From positions 1 to 8,394 of the forward strand of contig CAOMFZ010000095.1 in assembly GCA_948482415.1 (NCBI GenBank): a stretch of 8,394 bases of DNA, given 5' to 3'. How positions within the stretch are numbered: the stretch's first letter is position 1; every line of letters starts with the position of its first letter. Positions 1-6,571 of the stretch are shown piece by piece. Source of the DNA: an uncultured Mailhella sp. (GTDB taxonomy: Bacteria > Desulfobacterota > Desulfovibrionia > Desulfovibrionales > Desulfovibrionaceae). The notes under the pieces were generated by a model that was not told the DNA's origin, ran no database searches, and saw only the letters and a list, made by a program, of their open reading frames with translations. The position numbers were made by a program, and so were the translations under genes.

Positions 1-6
1 ACATGG

Positions 7-41
7 CATCACGGATTAACATTTCCTTTTTATCCGTAATG
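7..41 (-). other. Hairpin just downstream of lptG
   Basis: On the leftward strand the arms CATTACGGAT and ATCCGTGATG can pair over 10 bp, including one G-U pair, around a 15-nt loop. The loop carries AAGGA followed by an AUG. No U-tract follows in view, so it does not look like an intrinsic terminator. The start of a further leftward gene may lie here: ATG at 20-22 reads MLIRDAM to the edge, but only one base separates it from AAGGA, which is too close. A GTG at 10-12 in another frame is better spaced but equally unproven. This could simply be coding sequence of the next gene. Confidence 0.3.
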
Positions 42-47
42 TCAGAT

Positions 48-1124
48 TCATATTCTACGCTTTGAAAAACCAAGATAAATTTTTATATAGCCAAGCAGCA
101 GCAAAAAGACGCACGGAAACCATGCCCCGAAAATAGGCGGAACTTTTCCGCTTTGCCCTAAAAATAAGCCAAAACTGCTGAGCACATAACTCAAAAATGA
201 CACCACCACAGCCAGCATGACCGCAACATAAATATTTGCATTATAGGAAACAATAGCCACAGCAAGCACGGCAAAAACCGCTACCATCACCGAATAGGTT
301 ATTTTGCTGTGCCAAATTGTCTGCATATTCTCTATATTTGAGCCGGAAGCCCGCAAACGTTCAATAGCTTCCCCAAGCAGGAAGAATGAAAGCCGTTCTG
401 TTTTTTCCTCCTGATTGCTGATAAAATAAAAATGCACAGACTGGTTAACGGGCAAAATAAACCGATCCTTTTGTTCTTCCTGAAATTTTTCAGGATAATA
501 AAACTTTACATTTTCAAGCGTCCATATATCATTATAGGCAGTAAATTTTTTTGCCCGAATAATTTCATCGACAGTTTGCGTATTTTCATTCACTTTATAG
601 GCAACAAGATTTTCCCCATGCCCTCTTTCATACAAAAGCCCCACATGCACAATATAACCGGAATCTAAAAACCATACATTTTCCAGAGAATTTTCAGTAA
701 AAACGCGCTCCCGCACTTCATAGCGCCAAAGGGAGAACGCTTTTTGCTCTGTGGCATACATAATCATTTGTGAAAGTACAAATTGCATGACAGCCCAAAA
801 AATCCCCAGCCCAACAAGATTTTTGGTTATTTCATAAACAGAAACACCGCCTGCCTGCAATGCTATGGCTTCTCTGGAAGTAATCATCAGCGAAAGGAAA
901 ATCACCGAAGACAGCAAAAAAATGGAAGGCAAAGTTTGTGAAACAATAAAGGGCAGTTTCAAAAAATAATATTGCAGTGCATACATTAAAGGCTTGCGTG
1001 AAGCCATAAAAATATCTGCTTTTTCAATCAAATCAATTAAAATAAAAATACAAATCCCAATCGCCAAAGTCATAAAAATAAGGCGAGTATGATTTTTGAT
1101 AATATATTTTGTCAATAATTTCAT
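48..1124 (-). CDS. lptG: LPS export ABC transporter permease LptG
   Basis: Inner-membrane permease of the LptB2FG machine, which extracts lipopolysaccharide from the inner membrane and passes it to LptC and the periplasmic bridge. The 358-residue protein has the YjgP/YjgQ layout: hydrophobic segments near residues 12-33, 56-80 and 101-123, a soluble periplasmic beta-rich region of about 150 residues (roughly 124-270), then three more segments near 275-295, 298-322 and 332-352. The cytoplasmic loop REAIALQAGGVSVYEI (84-99) is the conserved coupling region that contacts the LptB ATPase. The start is preceded by AGAAAGG with 9 bp spacing, and only 4 bp separate it from the lptF stop, so the two are surely cotranscribed. 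Calling this one LptG rather than LptF rests on gene order (second of the pair) and its shorter length. LptB, LptC and LptA are not in the window. Confidence 0.9.
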   Translation of the reverse strand: MKLLTKYIIKNHTRLIFMTLAIGICIFILIDLIEKADIFMASRKPLMYALQYYFLKLPFIVSQTLPSIFLLSSVIFLSLMITSREAIALQAGGVSVYEITKNLVGLGIFWAVMQFVLSQMIMYATEQKAFSLWRYEVRERVFTENSLENVWFLDSGYIVHVGLLYERGHGENLVAYKVNENTQTVDEIIRAKKFTAYNDIWTLENVKFYYPEKFQEEQKDRFILPVNQSVHFYFISNQEEKTERLSFFLLGEAIERLRASGSNIENMQTIWHSKITYSVMVAVFAVLAVAIVSYNANIYVAVMLAVVVSFLSYVLSSFGLFLGQSGKVPPIFGAWFPCVFLLLLGYIKIYLGFSKRRI

Positions 1125-1128
1125 ACTA

Positions 1129-2292
1129 TTATGCCTTTCTCTTGAAACGTTTATTCAGTCTGAAGATAAAATTCATATTAAGCCAGGCAGGCACACGTTC
1201 ATTTGCCGATAAATACACTCCATACAGGCTGATAATAAAGAAGAAAACAGCAGGAAACCAAATTGTCATATAAGGGTTCATTCCTCTGTATTCGGCTAAA
1301 TTCATGCCAAGCGAAATAAGTACATAATAGGTAAAGAAAATAATCAGTGCAAAAATTAATCCTGATTGTTTATGCACGCCCTGAAACGACGCGGCAATAG
1401 GCACAGCAAAAATAGAAAGAATAAAACAGGAAAGAGGAAATACCCAGCGCCTGTGCATTTCAACTTTTATCTTATTGCTTGCCGGATTTTTTGCTTTTGT
1501 CATTTTTGTTGTATCAAATGCAGTCAAATCATTCCAGCTCATTTCATCAGGCTGTATTGGTCTTAAATCAAAACCTTTAAAAAGTGACTGCAATGAAAAA
1601 CGGATAATATATTCATCAAAATTTAATTTAACTGTCTTATTGTCACTTGTAGAATAAATAACTCCCTCTTTTAACAGCATGACAATATCACTTTTCAAAT
1701 AATCAACTGTCAAATTCCCAACAGGCGCTAAAATAGTCAAAGTTGCATCTTTATTTGTGCTGTCTTCAACCAAAACTTCTGCAAGAGATCCATTCTGCAC
1801 ATCAACTTTTTTCGCAAAAAAGACAAGATGAGGAATATCCTGATTAAAAATCCCCGGCTGCAAGGCAATATTTACACGATTTTGGGCAATATCCATAATC
1901 AGAGAACGGAAATTATTCGCCCCAACTGCCACCAGAGAAAATGAAATCCAAAAACAAAGCAAGGTCGTCAATATCCCAAAAACAATAGGGGCGCGTATAA
2001 GCTGATATAAACTGATGCCGCCTGCTTTGAGGGCTATCAGTTCCTTATCCGAACCCATGCGCAAAAACGTCAAAAAGACTGCCAGCATGGCAGAAACAGG
2101 CATCATAACCAAGAGGAAATTAGGACTTAAATAGAAAAAAACAAGCAGAGTATCTAAAAAAGTCAGCTCAAGTCCCATAAGCGTATCTTTAATTTGTATG
2201 GCTCTTCCCATAAGCACAAATGCCATAAGCACAGTGACACTTATGAGAAAAACTTTTACACATTCAAAAAAGATACGCTTATTGAGGAGCAT
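1129..2292 (-). CDS. lptF: LPS export ABC transporter permease LptF
   Basis: Partner permease of LptG in the LptB2FGC lipopolysaccharide extractor. The protein has 387 residues, with membrane segments near 11-31, 46-77 and 99-124, a periplasmic beta-jellyroll-like region of about 126-280, then segments near 284-303, 312-331 and 341-362. The family loop SDKELIALKAGGIS (81-94) matches the LptB-contacting coupling region, and EMHRRWVFPLSCFILS (278-293) is the typical entry to the second membrane half. The C-terminal tail is strongly basic (RLNKRFKRKA). The start codon lies one base after the stop of the upstream hydrolase gene, and no good Shine-Dalgarno is seen in the preceding 20 nt, so translation is probably coupled to that gene. 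Some bacteria encode lptF and lptG apart from lptB and lptC, as appears to be the case here. Confidence 0.9.
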   Translation of the reverse strand: MLLNKRIFFECVKVFLISVTVLMAFVLMGRAIQIKDTLMGLELTFLDTLLVFFYLSPNFLLVMMPVSAMLAVFLTFLRMGSDKELIALKAGGISLYQLIRAPIVFGILTTLLCFWISFSLVAVGANNFRSLIMDIAQNRVNIALQPGIFNQDIPHLVFFAKKVDVQNGSLAEVLVEDSTNKDATLTILAPVGNLTVDYLKSDIVMLLKEGVIYSTSDNKTVKLNFDEYIIRFSLQSLFKGFDLRPIQPDEMSWNDLTAFDTTKMTKAKNPASNKIKVEMHRRWVFPLSCFILSIFAVPIAASFQGVHKQSGLIFALIIFFTYYVLISLGMNLAEYRGMNPYMTIWFPAVFFFIISLYGVYLSANERVPAWLNMNFIFRLNKRFKRKA

Positions 2293-2293
2293 A

Positions 2294-2983
2294 TTAAAAT
2301 TCTATACTTGCGTTTGAATTTAAATGAATAAGCTTTGTTTCCGGACTATAATGCGCTAAATGTGCCGCAAACTCTTCCGTATTCTGACAAAGCACGGGAA
2401 ACGTCTTATAATGCATGGGGATAACATGTTTTGCTTCCAAATACGCACAGGCCTTGGCAGCGTCAAGACTGTCCATGGTAAAATGCCCGCCAATGGGAAG
2501 TAACGCCACATCAATAGTATGCCGTTCGGCAAACAGTGCCATATCACTGAATAAACCTGTATCACCTGCATGATACACTGTAAAACCATCGGGGTCTTTA
2601 ATAATAAAGCCTGCACAGGAACCATGTTCGGCTGAATGAAATGCCTGTGTCATGGTAATGGAAAAATCGCCGAATTTGACTGTACCTCCAATATTCATGC
2701 CGCTGCCGCCAAAGAGGATATTCTCACAATTTCCCCCGCGTAACGTTGGCAAATAATAGCACAAATCAGCAATTCCCAAAAATTTTGTTTTTCCATTATT
2801 CATAATGGAAACAGTATCCCCCAGGTGATCGCCATGGTCATGTGTCACCAAAATCAAATCAGGATTAACAAAATCCCTTGTATCACCGCAAAGAGGATTA
2901 CCCGTAAAAAACGGGTCGATTAAAATTTTCACTCCATGAGAAAAAAGCTCAAAAGCAGAATGTCCAAGCCAGGTAATTCTCAT
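2294..2983 (-). CDS. Metal-dependent hydrolase, UPF0173 / beta-lactamase-fold family
   Basis: A 229-residue metallo-beta-lactamase-fold protein of the UPF0173 type (YtkL-like, also related to the UlaG group). The metal-binding motif HDHGDH is at residues 48-53, and further likely ligands are H116, D141 and H191 (IPMHYKTFP). The N-terminus MRITWLGHSAFEL and the DPFFTGNP segment (23-30) are typical of the family. The substrate is unknown; no signal peptide is seen, so it should be cytoplasmic. The start at 2981-2983 is chosen because AAAGGAG lies 5 bp upstream and the family begins at MRI; an in-frame ATG 22 codons upstream lies inside ruvC and adds unrelated residues. The Shine-Dalgarno directly follows the ruvC stop codon, giving an 11-bp gap. 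Its position between ruvC and lptF implies cotranscription but not a shared function. Confidence 0.87.
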   Translation of the reverse strand: MRITWLGHSAFELFSHGVKILIDPFFTGNPLCGDTRDFVNPDLILVTHDHGDHLGDTVSIMNNGKTKFLGIADLCYYLPTLRGGNCENILFGGSGMNIGGTVKFGDFSITMTQAFHSAEHGSCAGFIIKDPDGFTVYHAGDTGLFSDMALFAERHTIDVALLPIGGHFTMDSLDAAKACAYLEAKHVIPMHYKTFPVLCQNTEEFAAHLAHYSPETKLIHLNSNASIEF

Positions 2984-2994
2984 AAAAACTCCTT

Positions 2995-3501
2995 TTATTT
3001 TTGGGTGACAGCATAACGCGCATAAAACTTGCGCATGGACGAATGGCAAATGGCAATAGCAAGTGCGTCCGTTGTATCCAAGCGAAATTGTTTGACATTG
3101 ACACTCAAAATCTTCCCAATCATAAAGGCAACCTGTTCTTTATCAGCCCGCCCCACGCCTACCAATGCTTTTTTTACAGATGTCGGCGCATAATCAAAAA
3201 CGGGAATATCAAAATTTGCACAGGCTGCCACAGCAACACCGCGGGCCTGCCCCAGTTTCAAAGCTGTCAAGGCATTTTTTGCAGTAAAAACCTGCTCAAT
3301 ACCGGCTTCATCGGGCTTATAATAGGCAATAATTTCCAATAATGTCTTATAAATAAAGGAAATGCGTTCCGCAAAATTATCTTTCCCTTTATTTTTAGGA
3401 CGAATAACTCCGCAATCAAGGAGTTTGAGCGTGCCGGATTTCTCTTCAATTATTCCCCAGCCGGTATTTGCAGAACCGGGGTCAATACCAAGTATTCTCA
3501 T
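2995..3501 (-). CDS. ruvC: Crossover junction endodeoxyribonuclease RuvC
   Basis: Holliday-junction resolvase that cuts four-way DNA junctions symmetrically as a dimer, normally working with the RuvAB branch-migration motor. The protein has 168 residues, close to the 173 of E. coli. The RNase H-like active site is complete: D7 in MRILGIDPGS, E69 in GIEQVF, and D142 and D145 in LDTTDALAIAICH. The start is firm because D7 lies in the first strand and no alternative upstream ATG is usable. No Shine-Dalgarno is visible: the 36 bp between yebC and this start are filled by an intrinsic terminator whose U-tract ends 3 nt before the ATG. Expression must therefore depend on readthrough or on a separate promoter. 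ruvA and ruvB, often adjacent to ruvC, are absent; a metallo-hydrolase gene follows instead. Confidence 0.95.
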   Translation of the reverse strand: MRILGIDPGSANTGWGIIEEKSGTLKLLDCGVIRPKNKGKDNFAERISFIYKTLLEIIAYYKPDEAGIEQVFTAKNALTALKLGQARGVAVAACANFDIPVFDYAPTSVKKALVGVGRADKEQVAFMIGKILSVNVKQFRLDTTDALAIAICHSSMRKFYARYAVTQK

Positions 3502-3533
3502 AATAAAAAATCAGGGAAGAACAACTTCCCTGA
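3502..3533 (-). terminator. Intrinsic terminator between yebC and ruvC
   Basis: On the leftward strand TCAGGGAAG (3533-3525) pairs perfectly with CTTCCCTGA (3519-3511) over 9 bp around the 5-nt loop TTGTT. Six Ts follow at once (3510-3505), then ATT and the ruvC ATG. The hairpin begins 4 bp after the yebC stop. It has the textbook form of a Rho-independent terminator and no T-run on the other side, so it acts leftward. It should cut the rlmE-yebC transcript off from ruvC and the genes beyond, wholly or in part. Confidence 0.85.
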
Positions 3534-3566
3534 CAAATTATCCTTCAAAATCGTCCGGTAAATCAA
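3529..3566 (-). promoter_or_regulatory. Weak candidate promoter for ruvC and downstream genes
   Basis: Leftward -35-like TTGATT (3566-3561, 4 of 6 matches to consensus), an 18-bp spacer, and -10-like GATAAT (3542-3537, 5 of 6) that overlaps the yebC stop codon. Transcription would start around 3529-3531, inside the first arm of the terminator hairpin, so RNA from this site would form a shortened stem and could enter ruvC. It is proposed because ruvC lies behind a strong terminator; the sequence match alone is modest. Confidence 0.25.
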
Positions 3567-4275
3567 AGTTGAAATATACGTTCTGCACGTCGTCCAAATC
3601 TTCCAGGGCGTCGTTAAAACGAATAAGTTTTTCAGCTGCTTCCTTATCAACAGGCACATAGTTCTTCGGAACAAACGCAAGCTGAGCAGATTCCATTTCA
3701 ACACCTTGTTTTTCAAGTGAATCACGCACGGTATTGAAATCTTCCATGGCAGTATGAATGCTCCAGATATCGTCATCATCTTTGACATCATCAGCACCGG
3801 CTTCAAGCGCAAAATTCATCACAGTGTCTTCATCAGCGTATTTTTCTTTATTCAAAGTAATAACGCCGAGTCTGTCAAACATGAAACTTACAGAGCCATT
3901 TTCGCCAAGGGAACCGCCATGTTTTGTGAAAAGGTGACGAATTTCCGCTACCGTACGGTTTTTATTGTCGGTTGCGGTTTCAACCATAACCGCAACACCG
4001 CTTACAGCATAGCCTTCGTAGGTAATTTCAAACAATTCACCGCCGGCGTCCTGACCTGTGCCTTTGCGGATTGCAGCTTCAATTTTATCCTTAGGCAAGT
4101 TAATGGCTTTTGCAGCAGCAATTGCAGCACGAAGACGAGGGTTGCCGGTCGGGTCACCGCCGCCTTTGGCAGCAATAATGATTTCTTTTGCAGCTTTGGT
4201 AAATTCTTTGCCGCGTTTTGCGTCCTGACGACCTTTACGATGTTGAATATTAGCCCACTTACTATGTCCTGACAT
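3538..4275 (-). CDS. yebC: YebC/PmpR (TACO1) family protein
   Basis: Member of the widespread YebC/TACO1 family. Members have been described both as DNA-binding transcriptional regulators and, for TACO1 and more recent bacterial work, as translation factors that help ribosomes through difficult sequences; which role applies here cannot be read from the sequence. The 245 residues match the usual length (about 240-250). The N-terminus MSGHSKWANIQHRKG, the glycine patch near residues 38-40 (AKGGGDP) and NLPKDKIEAAIRKGTG are family hallmarks, as are TDNKNRTVAEIR in the middle domain and the acidic C-terminal segment. The start has CGGAGGA about 4 bp upstream. It follows rlmE by 26 bp with no hairpin between, so the two are likely cotranscribed. 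A strong terminator follows. YebC next to RuvC is a common bacterial arrangement. Confidence 0.95.
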   Translation of the reverse strand: MSGHSKWANIQHRKGRQDAKRGKEFTKAAKEIIIAAKGGGDPTGNPRLRAAIAAAKAINLPKDKIEAAIRKGTGQDAGGELFEITYEGYAVSGVAVMVETATDNKNRTVAEIRHLFTKHGGSLGENGSVSFMFDRLGVITLNKEKYADEDTVMNFALEAGADDVKDDDDIWSIHTAMEDFNTVRDSLEKQGVEMESAQLAFVPKNYVPVDKEAAEKLIRFNDALEDLDDVQNVYFNFDLPDDFEG

Positions 4276-4301
4276 ATATCCTCCGAGACATGTTTATTTG
4301 C

Positions 4302-4901
4302 TTAGTTATTATTGCCTGTAAACCCAAGCCCTACCTGAAAAATTTCCTTGCTTTCCGCCCTTGAGCTTTGAGGTTTAAACGTTTTGACGCTTGAAAAAAT
4401 GGGACGCATGGCTTTCACCAAATCCTGAAAATCCGGTCCCATAAAAATTTTTGTAATAAAATTTCCGCCGACTTTCAAATATTTTTCAGCAACCTGCACA
4501 GACTCCAGACAAAGTTCCAAAGAACGCGCCTGATCAGTAAACTTTGTGCCTGTTGTGCGGGGTGCCATATCGCTTATCACCATATCAAAAGGTCCCAGAT
4601 CTTCAAGCAATGCTTCAAATTCCGGGCTGCGCTCAAAAACATTTTCCTGCAGGAAACGCACATTGGGCGGAAAAACCGTTTCTGTCGTCTGCAAATCACA
4701 GGCAAGAACAAGTCCGTTTTCGCCAACTTTTTCAGCTGCATACAAAGACCATGATCCGGGAGCAGCCCCTAAATCAAGTACTTTCATTCCGGCTTTAAAA
4801 AGACGAAAACGCTTATTCATTTCCTGCAATTTATACACAGAACGTGCAGGATAATTTTCTTTTTTTGCCTTTAAAAAATAATAGTCGCGATATTCTTTCA
4901 T
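4302..4901 (-). CDS. rlmE: 23S rRNA (uridine 2'-O) methyltransferase RlmE (FtsJ/RrmJ)
   Basis: Predicted SAM-dependent methyltransferase that adds a 2'-O-methyl group to a uridine in the A-loop of 23S rRNA (U2552 in E. coli), a late step in 50S maturation. The 199-residue protein has the Rossmann SAM motif VLDLGAAPGSW (41-51). The K-D-K-E catalytic tetrad appears intact: K24 in SVYKLQE, D111 in SDMAPRTTG, K151 in ITKIFMG and E186 in SKEIFQVGLG. The N-terminus MKEYRDYYFLKAKKENYPARS is the family's rRNA-binding lead-in. The start at 4899-4901 is preferred over a longer reading frame reaching 5033: it follows AAAGAGA, matches the family N-terminus, and the extra 44 residues would cover the promoter region and overlap the divergent gene. 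It is the first gene of the leftward run. Confidence 0.95.
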   Translation of the reverse strand: MKEYRDYYFLKAKKENYPARSVYKLQEMNKRFRLFKAGMKVLDLGAAPGSWSLYAAEKVGENGLVLACDLQTTETVFPPNVRFLQENVFERSPEFEALLEDLGPFDMVISDMAPRTTGTKFTDQARSLELCLESVQVAEKYLKVGGNFITKIFMGPDFQDLVKAMRPIFSSVKTFKPQSSRAESKEIFQVGLGFTGNNN

Positions 4902-4907
4902 ATTCTC

Positions 4908-4936
4908 TTTACTAATCAAAAAGTTCGAGATATACT
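4908..4936 (+). promoter_or_regulatory. Candidate sigma70 promoter for the glycosyltransferase gene
   Basis: Rightward -35-like TTTACT (4908-4913, 4 of 6), a 17-bp spacer, and -10 TATACT (4931-4936, 5 of 6). The predicted start is near 4943, giving a leader of about 60 nt before the ATG at 5003. The -35 box overlaps the Shine-Dalgarno region of rlmE on the other strand. Confidence 0.45.
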
Positions 4937-4955
4937 TTTTTGAGGAATAAGTATA
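4931..4955. repeat. Inverted repeat formed by two opposed -10 boxes
   Basis: TATACTT (4931-4937) and AAGTATA (4949-4955) form a perfect 7-bp inverted repeat with an 11-bp spacer. Each arm contains the -10 box of one of the two candidate promoters, and both predicted start sites fall in the spacer. It may be only the symmetry of two -10 elements, or also an operator for a dimeric regulator. Confidence 0.5.
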
Positions 4956-4978
4956 ACGTATTTTTTTTACTAAGCCAA
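4950..4978 (-). promoter_or_regulatory. Candidate sigma70 promoter for rlmE-yebC
   Basis: Leftward -35-like TTGGCT (4978-4973, 4 of 6), a 17-bp AT-rich spacer (4972-4956) containing a run of eight As, and -10 TATACT (4955-4950, 5 of 6). The predicted start is near 4943, leaving a leader of about 42 nt before the rlmE ATG. This is the best promoter-like sequence found upstream of the leftward gene run. Confidence 0.5.
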
Positions 4979-5002
4979 GAATTTTTATTGAGCATTTAAA
5001 AT

Positions 5003-6571
5003 ATGGAAAACACCACACAGCGAATACCCTCACAAAGCATTATTGACGGACTTGGAAGAAAAAAAACGCTTTTACAAGGGAATTTTGCCTTTATTTTATT
5101 AGATATTCATAATTTTAATACGTTATACGCACGCACGCAGAAAATGTTTTCCTGCACCAAAAAACAAATTCTTTTCCTTGGCTTAGGAGCAAATCTGCAC
5201 AACATTTTACCCTGGTGCAAGAATAAAGAAAAAATATTTTATCTTGAGCATGAAGCATTTTCTCAACAAATCAGCTTAAAACTTCCGGAAAATTTTATTG
5301 CCCTCACAAAAGAAAAATTATTTGAGCTCTGCGGCGAAGATTTCTTTGCACAAACAGACATTCTTTTTTATACGCAAAATATGCAGCTTTTTCCTTTTTT
5401 TTGGAACAACATACTTGTAACACTGCGAAATAAAAAACTTTTAACTGCAACTTTCCAGCCTGCCCAAAAAGAAAAATATATTTTTCTTTCCGGCGGCAAA
5501 AATGATCTCCTGCATAAGGAACTCTGTCAGGCTGTCCGCGATATCGGCTGTATTCCCCTTGAAATTGGAGGAAAAACGCTTCAGGAAATCTTGGAACTTT
5601 TGGACGTAAAGCCTCCCCGCCTTTATTTGGCAGTCAATGCCGGGTCTTTGGACGGAAACGGCATACTGTACGAGCAATTAAAACAAAAAAATATCCCTCT
5701 TGCCCTGTGGTTTGTGGATAATGTCTGGAATATTCTTTCTGGATTTTCTCAAAGCTGGTGGAAAGAATGCAGTCTCTATCTTACGGATTTTTCTTTTGCC
5801 AAAGAACTGCAAAACGAAGGAGCCGCCAAAGTTTTTCCGCTTCCTCTGGCAAGCCATTCACTTCCTGCAGCCTATCAGACAATCCCTGAAATTCCGCTCT
5901 TTTTTGTGGGTAATTCCAGTTTTACCAATAAAAATGCCTATTTCAGCGGCTGCAAACTTGAGCATGATTTTGAGCAAAATATCTACCGCACAATCAAAAA
6001 AAATCTTTTTGAAAACAAAGAACTGCCTGATTTTCATGGTATTCATGCATTACTTTTGCAAAACGAACCTCTATGGCAAAATAAGTCAGGCAGAACAATA
6101 GGATATGCCGCCGCAAAAGCAGACCTTTATTTGCGGAAACTGTGGCTTGAAAATTTAAGCCCGCTTATTCAGATTATGGGTGATAATGCCTGGCAGGATA
6201 TTTTATCTACAAAGCATACCTTTTACAAGCCTGTGGATTATTACAGCACGCTGCCAACCTATTATAAAAACAGCCTTTTTACCCTCAATCTTACCAGTCT
6301 GCTCATGCCTGCAAACCTCAGCCAACGGCACTTTGACGTCTGGAAACACCAGGGATTTTTACTCAGCTCACCAAGCCGCGGCATGGAAATTTTTCCCCAG
6401 GATATGCAGTCAATGATGACGGTCAATAATCCGCAGGACTGTCTCAGCCGCCTTGAATTACTTTTAACTAAGCCTGCGTTGAAATCTGAAATACAAAAAA
6501 CCATGCAGGAAGAAATTGCCAAAAAACATTGCTATACCCACCGCCTGCAATACATTTTGGATCAGTATTAA
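5003..6571 (+). CDS. Large CgeB/DUF3880-like glycosyltransferase family protein
   Basis: A 522-residue soluble protein resembling the two-domain GT-B-like glycosyltransferases of the CgeB/DUF3880 group, which in other bacteria transfer sugars onto surface polysaccharide, spore coat or proteins. From about residue 157 (KYIFLSGGKNDLL) to 285 it has the DUF3880-like pattern, including LALWFVDNVWN (233-243) and a YLTDFSFA segment (259-266). FFVGN (300-304) opens the second half, and a Glyco_trans_1_2-like C-terminal part includes TLNLTS (427-432), SQRHFDVWKHQGFLLS (440-455) and NNPQDCLSRL (475-484). Residues 1-155 are extra, with a Rossmann-like LFLGLGANLHN (57-67), and are encoded by more AT-rich DNA. 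No signal peptide or membrane helix is seen. The Shine-Dalgarno is weak (GAG 10 bp upstream), so the exact start is moderately sure. It is divergent from rlmE. Donor and acceptor are unknown. Confidence 0.72.
   Translation: MENTTQRIPSQSIIDGLGRKKTLLQGNFAFILLDIHNFNTLYARTQKMFSCTKKQILFLGLGANLHNILPWCKNKEKIFYLEHEAFSQQISLKLPENFIALTKEKLFELCGEDFFAQTDILFYTQNMQLFPFFWNNILVTLRNKKLLTATFQPAQKEKYIFLSGGKNDLLHKELCQAVRDIGCIPLEIGGKTLQEILELLDVKPPRLYLAVNAGSLDGNGILYEQLKQKNIPLALWFVDNVWNILSGFSQSWWKECSLYLTDFSFAKELQNEGAAKVFPLPLASHSLPAAYQTIPEIPLFFVGNSSFTNKNAYFSGCKLEHDFEQNIYRTIKKNLFENKELPDFHGIHALLLQNEPLWQNKSGRTIGYAAAKADLYLRKLWLENLSPLIQIMGDNAWQDILSTKHTFYKPVDYYSTLPTYYKNSLFTLNLTSLLMPANLSQRHFDVWKHQGFLLSSPSRGMEIFPQDMQSMMTVNNPQDCLSRLELLLTKPALKSEIQKTMQEEIAKKHCYTHRLQYILDQY

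Noticed and set aside
2984..3049. Upstream extension of the hydrolase by 22 codons into ruvC
   Set aside because: The family starts at MRI, and AAAGGAG sits exactly in front of the ATG at 2981-2983; the extension merely reads ruvC in another frame.
3754..4272. 172-codon open frame antisense to yebC
   Set aside because: It lies entirely opposite a strongly conserved gene, has cysteine- and phenylalanine-rich sequence typical of a reversed frame, and has no ribosome binding site of note.
4902..5033. Upstream extension of rlmE by 44 codons
   Set aside because: The extra residues do not match the family N-terminus, the region contains the promoters, it overlaps the divergent gene, and the ATG at 4899-4901 has its own ribosome binding site.
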